Below are positions 12,301 to 22,933 of a stretch of DNA of 64,000 bases, one piece after another (position 1 is the first letter of the stretch; every line of letters starts with the position of its first letter). The stretch spans positions 62,001-126,000 of the forward strand of contig JACGCN010000013.1 of NCBI GenBank assembly GCA_014905825.1, given 5' to 3'. This DNA comes from Lyophyllum atratum. Its lineage: Eukaryota > Basidiomycota > Agaricomycetes > Agaricales > Lyophyllaceae. The notes below the pieces were generated by a model. The model was not told the DNA's origin. It saw only the letters and a program-made list of their open reading frames with translations, and searched no databases. Both the position numbers and the translations under genes were made by a program.

Positions 12301-12842
12301 GCGTTGGGGGCTTCGGGTATGGTCTTCGATGGGAGCATGTCGGCAATCTACATGGTACTTGGTAGTCAGTCATATGAATTATTAAGTAGAAATGCAATTC
12401 TCACCTCGTCATTCGTTATATCCATGGCATCGAGGTCGGATTCAGACCCATCGTCATCAGAACCTGACTCCGAGAAGTCACCATCATCTTCGTCGGAGTC
12501 GTCTCCTGCTGCGTTCTCCGAGTCCCGCTTGCGCTTGCGCCGATGTGTACGAGAAACGTGGTCAGCTCTAGGGATGATGACTTTGCCCCACTCGTCCAGA
12601 TGCTGGTCAGCAAGCGCTGCGTTGTATTTGTCGGTCTTCTTATAACGACGTGGACGACCTAGAGGATACCATTTAGCGGGTTGTATCTAGGATATTGGCC
12701 TCGTGAAATAAGTAGACATACCTTCAGATGCTAGCTTGGACTTCGCAGGATCTTGGATGTCACTATCCGGATCGTACTGCCAGTCAATTTCCGAGGCGTC
12801 TTTCAGAGTGCCGTCCGCACGGACAGCACACTGTTCTGACAT
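9346..12842 (-). CDS. hAT transposase
   Basis: About 950 aa from 13 exons, each joined in phase across GT..AG introns. The N-terminal 190 residues are charged (KRKRDSENAAGDD). A BED-like zinc-binding stretch follows (KFYKCYHGNRK to LVGHIKQFP). The RNase H-like core has VTLSLDAWTSSN (first Asp), AFVMDNASNND (second Asp), RCMPHTIHLAA (hAT C-X2-H) and LDMRTRWSSTHQML. The insertion domain carries YYKYDESPFYTWAA and LDPRISYEGL. The C-terminal dimerisation region reads HWWLGRRAQFPNLFCLARD, then SAVAVERVFSGGRD in the last exon. No stop or frameshift was found. It cuts the element ends to excise and reinsert it. ATG 12842 is the first in frame after the 5' subterminal region. Confidence 0.92.
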
Positions 12843-13487
12843 GCTGCAACTAAAGGACAGGATGGGTCGCGATAAGACCTTGATTTCGATCTAAAGACGT
12901 TAGCCATTAAATACTTTTTCAGAGCAGTATGACGCTGTCCCCTGGTCTACTGCCCATGCGCTCACGGCCTCGAAAGTAACATACACATGGTGCACAATAA
13001 CAAATAAATTACGATCTGTACGAGAATGCCCGCGCGTCTCAGGTCGGCAAGAATGGCCTGTAACGAGGGGTAGGTTGCAGAGGTGCTACGTGCACGAGGA
13101 GCTATTTGAAAAAGACCTGAAACTTGGTGTCAGTATTGGAATAACAAATTCTAGCATTGCCGCAGCAGTGCTACAACAGGCATGGAACGGACGGAAAGAA
13201 GAGAAAAAACAAGAAACCTGAGGGCGTGCTAACTCACCAAAAGTCTCTAAAGGCCGGAGGGCTCGTGAACACAAGCTGGTTGTAGGTATCTTCCATGCAG
13301 GTCGAGGATCGGGCTCTGCGCAATATCGCTTTGATCGACGATAACCGGCACGCTGCGTTGTGGTCGCAAGTGGGCGGTGACTTGGACTGTTGACGACGGC
13401 AGTTCCAAGTCAGCGCATTCTCACGCATACTGTAAACTTAAACTTTGCAGTGGCTGAGCACATGGTTTTGGGCCTGTGAAAATTACT
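12843..13487. other. hAT 5' leader, no second gene seen
   Basis: Region between the transposase ATG and the right subterminal cluster. A 64-codon minus-strand frame near 13.3 kb has no support. It probably holds the transposase promoter. Confidence 0.4.
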
Positions 13488-13643
13488 GACCGTATAGCCG
13501 TGCACGGTCGTGACGGCCGTGTTTGCACGGTAAAATACGGTTCATACCGTGCCGTATACCGTCCCGTCCGCTGGCTCTCAAAACCTCGCACGGTACGGCA
13601 CGGTATGCCGTATCACGGTACCGTACAACCCGTGTTGTACGGC
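13488..13643. repeat. Right subterminal ACGG/CCGT cluster of hAT
   Basis: Mirror of the left cluster, with words such as CACGGTACGG, CGGTACCG and GTACGGCACGG. It ends at the right inverted repeat. Confidence 0.7.
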
Positions 13644-13720
13644 ACGGTGTGCAGCCCTACTCCGCACATGGCTCGACATCCGACGAGGGACCCAGCTCAT
13701 CTTCCTCCATATCGTCAGTC

Positions 13721-14771
13721 CATCAGCAAATCAGTGAGATCGAGGCCGCGTGATACAAGTACTATATATGGGCTCACAATCGTCACAATCCCACCTCGAG
13801 CATATGGCCTGCCAATGTTACAGCTATTGCCAATCTTCACAGTTATTGTAGAATTCACAATCCCTTATATTGCCATATATTGGGTGCTGGGACCGAGTTC
13901 TAAAATGAACTTTTATCGTTCGGTGTCTATTACTACTTCATGATTATCGAACCTTTCGATTTGAGGAGGTATTTATTTGACAAGCAGGTTAAATGTATGT
14001 AGACGATGGCTTAAAGTATGGCACTGCTCAGGTTTGAACTCAAGGTCTCTCAGATTCTTAGGTTAGTATTCTCATGCACGCAGATCTCAAGGGAAGCTTT
14101 AAGAGTACATTCACTCGTTCATGGTCGGCCCGGGGACGTGCAGTGCACACCGGGTCTAGTTGCTGTTATGGCACCCTACATAGGAGCACGGGTCTTGCGT
14201 TTCACTGGAAGCTAGTAAGACACAAACATTTGAAAAATCAGATTGTGCCCTTTCGAAATATGCATCCTGGGCCCGGGGAGGCAACTAGGTTGTCAACGCA
14301 CCATTCACTCTATGATCTTTGAGCATCGTAACTTTGACCCAGAGGGCTTAGACGAAGCTCGATCCCTATTTTCACAATCGTTACAACGTCGAGGATACTA
14401 CATATGCTATATAGCCTGAGAGCCTTCTATACATAGGTGGAGTTTGGCAACCGTTGCAAGATTGCGAGCCTCCTACATTGCCTTGCAAGTACCTTGCCTC
14501 CTGATTGGGAACTTGGACAAGGGAGGTGATGCCTTGCATGCCTATATTTGGCCTTGTGGTTTTCCACAATATTTTGAAATTCTGCCGCGCATCACACTGC
14601 GGGGATGAGCCGAAACCCTCGTAGAATATATCTTGAAAATATTTTCCCAATATTGTGATCCGGCATTTTGATTGGTCAATCACGATAAGTTCTCAATATG
14701 TTCAAGGATTATTCTACGAAGGTTTCGGCTCATCCCCGCAGTGTCACCAGGTTTTCCCAGATTTGCTGATG
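13721..14771. mobile_element. Non-autonomous TIR element in PMS1 pseudogene
   Basis: 1051 bp bounded by CATCAGCAAATC (13721-13732) and its exact complement (14760-14771). The flanks read CAG-TC | element | TC-GCAT, and intact PMS1 reads CAGTCGCAT, so the element sits in a 2 bp TC duplication. No coding frame of its own is visible. The ends resemble those of the Plavaka element at 17416-25809 (CATCAGGGAAATC, also a 2 bp duplication), so it may be a deletion derivative moved by that transposase; this is inference from 12-13 bp. A MITE is nested at 14595-14743. Confidence 0.8.
14595..14743. mobile_element. 149 bp foldback MITE, CACTA-like ends
   Basis: A near-palindrome. The first 34 bases, starting CACTGCGGGGATGAGCCG, match the complement of the last 34 with one mismatch. 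It is flanked by TCA on both sides (14592-14594 and 14744-14746), a 3 bp duplication. Ends of CACTG with a 3 bp duplication are the CACTA pattern. It has no coding capacity and would form a long hairpin. It lies inside the 13721-14771 element, so it inserted later. Confidence 0.85.
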
Positions 14772-16030
14772 TCGCATTCCCACGATACATGTCCTCCTCC
14801 TCACTGTCATTCTCCTCATGGGACTGCTCCCCTTCCTCATCATCACCTCCTGCGACGCCGGCATCTGACTCCCAGTCCTCGCAAAACCAGCAAGTTTGTT
14901 TCGCAAACCGTCACGTGACATTTTGGCGGAAAACTTCACCCGTCCCGTCTGACTCTCTTTCCCAGAACCGCCGGAGCGAGACCCTGCTTGACGACCGGAA
15001 GGGCGACCGACTGGCGGTGCATCTTTCTTCTTCTTCGGCGGTGGTCCTTTCTCCTCCCTCTCCTCCTTCTCTCCGTTCTGCGGTTCCTCTTCCTCCTGTT
15101 GCTCGACATCCTTCTCCAACGCCGCAACCCGATTCCACGCAGCCTGAGTGGTATCGACCACAACAGCAGCCGCCCTTCCCCTCTCAGGAGAATCAACTAA
15201 ACTCGGCGTGTCCTCACTTTGAGGTCGATCGCCCTGGTCGACATCCATCCTATCATCAATATCATGGTCGCGTCCTGCTCGACGAGCATCTACCATTTGG
15301 GTGACAGTGGGAGACGCAGGGGGAGATGGTGATGACGATGAAGGTAAAGCAGGCTGGGCGCCTTCGGGACGATGCGACGCGCGGCCGCTCGTCAGCTGTG
15401 AGACTGTAGGCGAAACGACTGGGCCCGCAGGAGGGTCGCTCAGTGCGGGCGGTTCTGCAGACGATGCTATCCCAAGATCCATGTCATCCGACAGAAGCAG
15501 CGGCTCCGATGACATGGCGTGGTCTTCCCATCCATCAAGTTCCTCATCTTCCGCATGCGCGACTGGAGGACGTGGCGGAGGCGGGCGTTTCTTGCTCGGC
15601 CCTGGCTGATGCTCATCGGGTACGTCAGCCTCTTCAGCTTCGGAGCGCGTCCTCTTGTGTGTTGGAGGGCGGCTGGAGGGGGTGGTGAGGGTGCTCTGCA
15701 ACGTGCGCCGGCTCTGCGAGGTACCGACGTCGTATGTTGAGCGGGAGGGTGCGAAGGCTTCTTCGAGGGCGGTCTGGACAGGGTTTCGGTTAGCAGAGAG
15801 ACGTGGTTAGTTCCGGGTGGGCATACCTTGAGTTTTATTATCAAATTGCCTTCGCTGTGTAGCAAGATCGTCCGTTTGTCGGGGCTCACGTTGATGTCGC
15901 ACGACTCTGGCCCACTGGTTAGCGGTCGCAAGGGGGTAACGATAGTGGAGTGCATACCCGTGGGGAGGATAAAGTCAGCGAGGATAAATGGGGCTTGGTT
16001 TGCGCTGAACGAGCGATAGACTTCATTAAC

Positions 16031-16290
16031 GTGGACACCCTCGACGTTAGCTCGATCGCCGCCAGCGCGCTTGAAAGAACCAACAGAACGACTATCTACG
16101 TCATCCCAGACCTGATCTAGGCATATCCTTCGATTGAAAGTGGATGGTTGTCAGATTGGTGCCAAGCGCACCGCAAAATGGCTCAATTCTTCAATCTCCC
16201 GAAGTGAAAACATAGTCGACCATCCGTCGTTGATACCTTTGTAACATGATATGATATATGCAATCGTGTTTCGAAGTCTTGAATTGGGCA
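16031..16290 (+). pseudogene. 3' fragment of the 35.5 kb gene fused to PMS1 pseudogene
   Basis: From GTGGACACCC at 16031 the sequence follows the last 28 or so codons of the gene ending at 35874 (SIAASALERTN and YVIPDLI before the stop), then its 3' flank with lower identity. To the left is PMS1 sequence ending CATTAAC. The join lies at about 16030 with CG shared by both parents. The fragment lacks a start and most of the protein. Confidence 0.85.
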
Positions 16291-17352
16291 GGAGTATATC
16301 TTGACACCACCAACTCATACGGGGTGCCGATTGTAAGGTCTATCATTCCTGTCAGCATACCCGGCCTGCACACAGCCGCGCGGTGGCTCTCAAATCAGGT
16401 CACCACGATGTAACTCTATCCCTTCCATTGACCTTTCTTTTCGGTTGGGCAGCGGGCCCAGACGTGGGATTCTGGCAGTAAAGAGATCCGGTTAACGCCA
16501 CCGAGCATGTAAAGGATGAAGTGGGATATATCATTGATTCGTGCTTTCCGGAATTCGAAAACCATGCAGATGTTAAGAATATGCCATTCGGTAGGACACG
16601 ATCCCCCTCCAAGAGCCTTGTTCATCTTCTCTCTAATTGGTTGGCCAAAAACTCTTCCAGGGGTGGCTTGGCCCAACGACGCACGTTGCCGCCCCGGTCG
16701 CTGTCGAGTGCTGTATCAGTAGGGAATCGTTTTCAGCCTCGTTATCGTCTCGTTCCGTTTTACCCCGCTGTACTGCGATGTCCGTTTGACCTTTGCTGCC
16801 GCAATGTTCCATCGTCCCCCGCCCTTACCTATCGTTGTATACTGCGCTTCCTTCGCTCATTTGGTCCAGATGTTACGGACTCCGGAGGGGTCAGCATGAG
16901 CCGCTCTTGATAAAATTTTCCAATTACTCGTCAAGTTCTAGGCTCCCTCCAATTACGACCATGGCTTCTTGCTGAACTACCACATGTAAAGTTCTTACCC
17001 AGTCCTCTCGTCCCATAATACCAGATCTGAGAGCGTCCCTCTGGATTATGTATGTTGGATCGTTGGTTGGCAACCGTCGGTCCGACCCAACGGACTCGTC
17101 AAACTCTTCTTTCCTTTGAGCTTTCATCGTGACGACGAAAAAGATAATTATTTCTATCATCTTGTACGCGGAGTAAATATATTTTTTTGCACATAGCGGC
17201 TTTGGGGCTGGTATAGAATGTATCAGACAGAACCTGTAAGTAGTATGACTCTCCATGTGACATGACGGTGTCGAAGGAGGTCTCCATAGATTTCAATTAT
17301 TATAACAACAGAAAGTGAATAATCATAAGCCACATTCATTCTGTCCATCTTG
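16291..17352. other. Spacer left of the transposon-split nuclease gene
   Basis: No gene with coding support. Short frames at 16416-16676 and 16521-16910 lack splice partners and known motifs. Confidence 0.45.
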
Positions 17353-17415
17353 CTAGTTAATATGAAGTATGATAGCATCGCATGAATTACGCACCGGATG
17401 CGGATCCTTGAGAAA
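17353..17415 (-). pseudogene. Severed 3' end of the PD-(D/E)XK-like gene
   Basis: Read on the minus strand from the left transposon edge, codons LKDPHPVRNSCDAIILHIN end at TAG (17355-17353). If the 8.4 kb transposon and one copy of its 2 bp duplication are ignored, this continues in frame the codons that run into the right edge at 25812 (..MKELAATYELGV). It is therefore the displaced tail of the gene starting at 26890. Confidence 0.75.
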
Positions 17416-17602
17416 CATCAGGGAAATCTCGATCTCCGAATTATCTGTAAATTATACCTATTCCCGATAATTTGAAATATTTCAAGATAAGCGACAGACA
17501 TTCTAGCAAACGAGATATTCGAGAAGTAATTTTGAACAAGTTCCCGCCAAATCTTCATCTACAAGCGGCGGCTACTAGTGACTGAGACAGCCTTGGACAG
17601 AG

Positions 17603-18082
17603 TTACTGACACGTATTAAGGGCCTCGTCCTCAGACTCCGGCTCCGTCACACTTTCATACCCCGAACCTTGGACCTCTTCAGCCTTCCGAGTCTCAGCCT
17701 GCCTTTTAACCGCTCCAGAACCCTTCGACATCAACTTTGATCCCATATCCTTGATGAACTGTCGAAGGCCACTAACTTCTGTCACTGCTGCCTGGAGCTC
17801 CTGTTTCAATGCTTCGTGTCTACGCTGGAGATCATCATAGGCATCGGTAGCCTCCTTCAAGAGTTCTGTCCGCTTGTCCCAAAGAGCAGCCAATTGCTGC
17901 GAAGATTTCCGGTCCTCCTCCAGCTCCGCTGCCAACCACTTGGAGCCTGAGTAGTAATCATTTTTCCCCCGATGCCCATCATACCCTGACGGACCCATCT
18001 CGAGGCCTATTGATAGTTCTTCCCCCTCTGAATCGGGGACCGGACTCCCTGATATGCAATTTTCTGGCATGGGCCGTGGCAT
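17603..18082 (-). CDS. Coiled-coil protein carried by the Plavaka element
   Basis: 159 aa from the first in-frame ATG at 18082; a stop lies about 30 bases upstream in the same frame. Residues 50-125 are strongly helical (LAAELEEDRKSSQQLAALW, LKQELQAAVTEVSGLRQF), typical of a coiled coil. The C-terminus is acidic (SVTEPESEDEALN). No enzymatic motif. It lies 190 bp inside the left repeat, on the transposase strand. A role as transposition or nuclear accessory protein is only a guess, and it could be a short host-derived passenger. Confidence 0.5.
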   Translation of the reverse strand: MPRPMPENCISGSPVPDSEGEELSIGLEMGPSGYDGHRGKNDYYSGSKWLAAELEEDRKSSQQLAALWDKRTELLKEATDAYDDLQRRHEALKQELQAAVTEVSGLRQFIKDMGSKLMSKGSGAVKRQAETRKAEEVQGSGYESVTEPESEDEALNTCQ

Positions 18083-19519
18083 CGGATGACTCGGACGAAT
18101 GATTTGGACCTTGGATTGTCACGGTGGAGGATGTAGTCGCGGTGCTATAGATAATGGCGGATGCTTCTGGGCCTGGCAGTGCTGCAGCGTGAGCGGCGTC
18201 GTGGTTTCCAGTGCTGTCCTGTATAGTAGTTACATAATATAATTTTTGCACAAACTATACAGTTGATGTCGACCAATGTTCATAGGATAAATAGTAGAGA
18301 AAGAACCACGACTACTAGTAGAGAAAGGGGCCGCGGTCACGGTCAACGTCGATGGAGTCCAGCTCACTGCCATCGCCGACAACGTCCCGGGTACTCTCGC
18401 CACCATTACCCGATGACATCAGCCGCCGACTTGGTCTCACGCCCCTTCACCGTCAACCACCACCTGACTCGGAGACGCTGATTCTCACGTGTCCTCGCTG
18501 CCATCCACGGTCTCTGAACATCGGTGCTCGTCGTATCGCATTCCACGGCCTTCCTCTCTGCCCTCTACTCCGCTCCCACGGCTTTCTCATCACCGCCCTT
18601 CACTATACAGGTATGTGCCGCCATCGGCGTTGCCATGTCAATTTTCTCACGTCTTCTCGCTGTTCTCAACAGTCTTGACCGTCATCACAGGCTATGGCGC
18701 CTTCTCGTGGCCCTTCTCCGCCCCTCCTCACGGCCCTCCTCCGCCCTTGCCATCACTATCTCATTATCGCTCCACTCCTCCGGGCTCCTCGCGCCATTCG
18801 ATTTCTTCGCGGCGTTCTCGAAGATCCTCGGAGACACCAACTGTCATGACTAGCCGATGTGCCTCGCGGCTTTTCTGATCGACATCCTCAACATTTCTGT
18901 TTTCTGTCTTAGTGCGGCGCGATGAGGCGTTCTTCACGGTGAGCTCTCATTTTATGACAAGCGTGGGAAACATGACATGTTTCAAACGCGCAAATTCAAC
19001 ATTTGCGCATTCAGACACGTCATAGTTCTCACGTTCTCGTCCACTAACACGCACGGGCTGATATTTGCATCCCACAGGTTCGCCGTTCGCCAACAACTCA
19101 ACATCCAGAGGGGCCTGCCCATAACCTATTACTCTGTTACCACCTTTCTCGCCTGCTCCGTCCACTCCGTCCTCATCACTGACGTCCCCACTCCCTGCAA
19201 GACCATGTTCGGGCCTATTCTCGTGCATGACGTCATACAGCCGCGCATTCGAGCCAGATGCGCGCCCCTCTGACGTCATTATTCCCTGTGTACATCCTCG
19301 TGAGTTCAGCTTCATTCTGGGCGTTATTTGATGCCAACACCTTCACAGACGAAGGAAAAGACACACCGACTGCCCTGCATCACGCCGTTTGAGTACAGGA
19401 GGCCCGATTCTGATTTATGGTGCATTTGCGAGATGTAGGCCTGTGTTCGTGAGTTCTCCTTAAATTTGGGACAAGGAGGACTAATCGAGCCAGTCTCGCT
19501 CATCATATATACATAGTCA
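18083..19519. other. Unassigned interior of the Plavaka element
   Basis: Several plus-strand frames overlap between 18263 and 19320. One short stretch near 18332-18410 reads VTVNVDGVQLTAIADNVPG, which looks like real protein, but it meets a stop within 25 codons and I found no splice chain. It may be a decayed cargo exon. Confidence 0.35.
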
Positions 19520-22500
19520 CTAATGTACAGTCAAGTATGTGTGTCGGTCAAGGAAAGGGCTCACAAAGAAATAAGTACAAGAGTCTAGAACTGTTGCGCT
19601 GGTCCATTCACGAGGAATGACTGGACCAGACTTTGGAAGCAGGTGAACGCTGCGACGAATATCTGAGACAGGTATGATACTTGCTACGCGTTGGCCACCA
19701 GAGAGACTGCGAGAGATCTTGTACATGCCGTGGTTTGGCTCAGGTGAATTCTTGAACGGGGTAAACCACTCGACGTACGCCAGGTGCTTTGGTGGATGAA
19801 AGGGACTAGAGAAAAGGTGTGATATGGCTCGAGCAGTCAAGGTGAATACCACTCGAACTTGTGCAACACGATAACCTGATAATAAGTGAATAATACTGAC
19901 TTGCAAAAGCGCAAGGCATGATTATAACGCACCTGAGACTCCACGGTGCCCGCCGTTCCCTTCATTCACCAAGACCGTGTCAAACCTCCCTGGGACGAGC
20001 TTTCCACGCGTGTTATGCCGGCTGGGTTTGACATGAACGGAATCCAAGAGATCAGACGTCTCTTCGCGACCCTGTGCATCAGAGTTCCAGAACTTGATGT
20101 TGTGATAAACGGCGACCGTGTTGAAAGGAAGATCAATGTCCTGGGCGCGGCGTTCGATCTGGGCAGGAGTTTGAAGTGAAGGGTCATCCATGCGAGCGAC
20201 ATAGCGAGCGAGGGCTGGCTTGAAATGGGTAGCACCGTATTTTGAGACTACCGATGCAAGTGAGACATTCGTGGCACTCGGATGGGCTGTCATTTGGATA
20301 CGGGGGCGATGCACAAATGCCGGTGGATGCCAGGTGGTGTCGGCAGTGGGTGGCCCGCCAGCGAGACGCCAGTGGATGAAATTATTGTGGAAAAAGATCT
20401 TTTCCTTCCGCTCAAGCCATTTCGTCATTTGTGTGAACTCGTCCTTGTGATTTGTCGAGCGATATGCATCCTTGGCAAGGTCGATATGGAGACGTTCCGT
20501 GTATTCCGTGTTATAGTTATCGGTGGTTCCCAGAGCTTCGATTGCGAGCTTGTAATGTTTTGCCTTATGTAGTTTTGGAAGGTCGAAATTCGGGCGGATG
20601 CCGAGATCGATGAATATGTCCTTATTGTCATGGAAAGCTTGTAGTGCGCTTTCGAGGCGGGTGAGGGTTTCGGAGGAGTGTATGGGATACTGGGAAATAT
20701 ATAGGAAGTCCAAGAGTCCTCGGACTGCACGAATAAGTCGTCCAGGGGCGAGGTTGTTGGGTAAAGGGATGTCAATGATGATGCCGAGGATGAAGCGACA
20801 GATCTGATCATGCTCGCGACCTGTCACACGAGAAAGGGTGCTGATACCCTTAAGGAAGAGGCGGATGTTGTGGTTGGGTGGTAGACGGCGACACCGCGCA
20901 TCGATTTCCGTGGGACCGAAAGCTTCGATGATCCAGGCAATCATGTGCTTCATGACTCCCTGATAGAGCTCGTGTAGGATGTCGGGAGTTATGGCGCGGT
21001 AGACGTTGGCATATGGAAGGTCTTCCCAGAAAGGATGTTGGACTGGTTTGACACCCGCCTCACGACAATTACGAGCGAATATTGTCGATCCTTCGCTGAT
21101 CGAGGCAAGGGCGGTGAGAATGTTGTCGAGGTCCCGAAAAGGGTGCTGGACGTTACAGTCCACGCCAAGCTCGTCGTGGGGCACTTCACACATGGGGCAT
21201 TCACCGTTCTTGATGAGTGTTACCAGCAGTTGCTCGGGATAGTCCCCTACGTAAGTGGCGAAGATGGGATGGCATCGCCGGATGACACCATCTCCGCTGG
21301 CAATGTGGATTCCGGTGACACCCGCCTCCTTGAGGGGCTCCACAATACGTGCTAAACAGGCGTGGAAAAGGTTGGCGGCAACACGACGTCGCGAAGCCTG
21401 GTTGGTGATTTGCTCGAGACGAGTGGTGGGAAGGTAACCAATAAGAATGTGTCCATGACGTGATGGCTTGCGACGGATCTCCTTCGGTAGATTCCCAATC
21501 GTGAGGTAGATAGGATAGGCGGTTTTATTTCCGAAAAGTGTTACTACAGTTTTGTCGGAGGAAAGGATGATGGGAATGATCGTAGCCCCAGGATTTTGTG
21601 CCTCGACATTCCTCTGTGAAGGAAATGAGCTGACAACAGAATCAGAATATTAAAGATACATACCTGCGTTTCCCACCACCACTTCCCAGTATGCATATCA
21701 TGAAACAGCCGAATGCCCATGTCTTCGCCACTATAATGACGCTCCGGGGTGAAGACGAGGAGTTGAGTAAACTGGGGATCTCCGTATAACGCCTTGATGC
21801 AGGCGATGATGTCACGAAAATACACGTCGTACGCTTCGCCAGCGATGACTATCTCCTTCCGTGTAAATCGGGGACGACTGGGAAGCTTCTCATCGATGAT
21901 TTTGTTGAGCTCCGGGGCATCCTTGAATGAGATGCCGAGACGATCTTTGAACTAGAGAGATATCATTAATTTTGGCAGACATGTGGAGGGAAGAAAGTCT
22001 TACCCCTTCGATCTTCAAAAGATCTGTCAAAGCCGTCGATCCTGGCCCACGCAGCTTCGCCCATCGTGCGAGCTCCCATTCCAACTTCGACGCAAACGGT
22101 GCCCACATATTGATCTCACCATCAGGTAGTTCTCGTTGATATGCAGCGTAGAGTGGGTCTTCGGCAACGTCAGGGACTGGTGCTCCTATAAGATATGCGG
22201 CGCGTTAATAGTCTGATTCATGCAATAGGAGTAGAAAGTAATAAACATACCAGCAGTACTCTCAGGGTAAACATCGTGAAAGGTAACCACCGTCGGATGC
22301 ATAAGGAAGCGTTCCTCGGCTGTGCGTCGTTCTTCAACCGTGGGTGCGACTAAATCATCATCTTCATCTACAACTTCTCCTTCTGGAGACGGCGAACGAC
22401 TCGGAGGAACACCACGGGCTGGTTCCCATCCATGCCCTTGATCAAACTCATCTTCGTCTGAGCTGTCTGGCGAGACAGCACCCTGCTCGCTTGCCGCCTC

Positions 22501-22788
22501 CTCGTCATCAACCATTCCGAAATCCCCTATACCATACTCTTCGCCAAAGAAGTCGCCAGCAAAGCCAGCTGGCTCAGGCACTCCATCAGATCCAGAATCC
22601 GAGTCGCGAATTGGGATGCCCAGATAGGTTTCGTCATCTATCTCCATGTCAGAGTCGCCAACGTTCGGGAGGTAAGCGAGTGCTTGAAGGAAGACATCCT
22701 GGCAGGCTGGATTTCGTGTTCGACGAAGATGCGTGGCATGAGATAGAGCGGAGGAAAACTCGACGTCACAGCCTATACATACAACCAT
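19520..22788 (-). CDS. Plavaka-like (KDZ) transposase
   Basis: Five exons read through in phase to about 1,000 aa. The N-terminus has a C2H2-like motif ([19 protein letters not shown]) and a 130-residue acidic linker. Family signatures follow: [122 protein letters not shown] and [16 protein letters not shown]. The last exon ends in [19 protein letters not shown], close to the usual family terminus. Exon 1 starts at 22788 and splices GCTG|GTATGT..TATAG|GA. No stop or frameshift was seen, so the enzyme may be active. It is divergent from the DUF6532-like gene. Confidence 0.9.
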
Positions 22789-22933
22789 GACTGAGACTCA
22801 GACTTAGCGACGATAGGGCAGACTCAGTCTTGGTCAGATCAGATACCTATACAGTTCCCAATTCAGCCACATCATCACAAACAAAAAAAAGTGACGCGTC
22901 AAAGAACTCACTGCAAGAAACCTCACAAGCGTC

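Larger units (their letters stand above)
9146..13659 (-). mobile_element. Complete hAT transposon
   Basis: A 4514 bp element with perfect 16 bp terminal inverted repeats, TAGGGCTGCACACCGT at 9146-9161 and its complement at 13644-13659, flanked by the 8 bp duplication CTCCGCAC. The 8 bp duplication and the transposase place it in the hAT superfamily. Inside each end lie about 150 bp crowded with ACGG/CCGT motifs, probable transposase-binding sites. The single transposase gene reads without stop across 13 exons, so the copy may be autonomous and recent. It moved by cut-and-paste into the PMS1 pseudogene. Confidence 0.95.
8472..16030 (-). pseudogene. PMS1 pseudogene, internal fragment split by two transposons
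   Basis: Three blocks, 8472-9145, 13660-13720 and 14772-16030, match the intact PMS1 gene at 36.9-39.0 kb on the same strand and in the same order. They cover the end of the N-terminal region, the long acidic linker and the start of the endonuclease domain ([15 protein letters not shown]). The ATPase core and the last catalytic part ([14 protein letters not shown] to CPHGRP) are absent. A one-base deletion near 8650 breaks the frame just before the metal-binding motif. The intron near 15.77-15.83 kb is kept, so the copy arose at DNA level, not by retroposition. A hAT element (9146-13659) and a TIR element (13721-14771) interrupt it; the intact gene shows both empty sites. Confidence 0.9.

Noticed and set aside
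13721..14771. Reading this insert as an LTR or solo LTR
   Set aside because: Ends are CA..TG, not TG..CA, and the duplication is 2 bp, not 4-6 bp.
14672..15304. Plus-strand 210-codon frame
   Set aside because: Antisense of the PMS1 acidic linker, and it starts inside the MITE.
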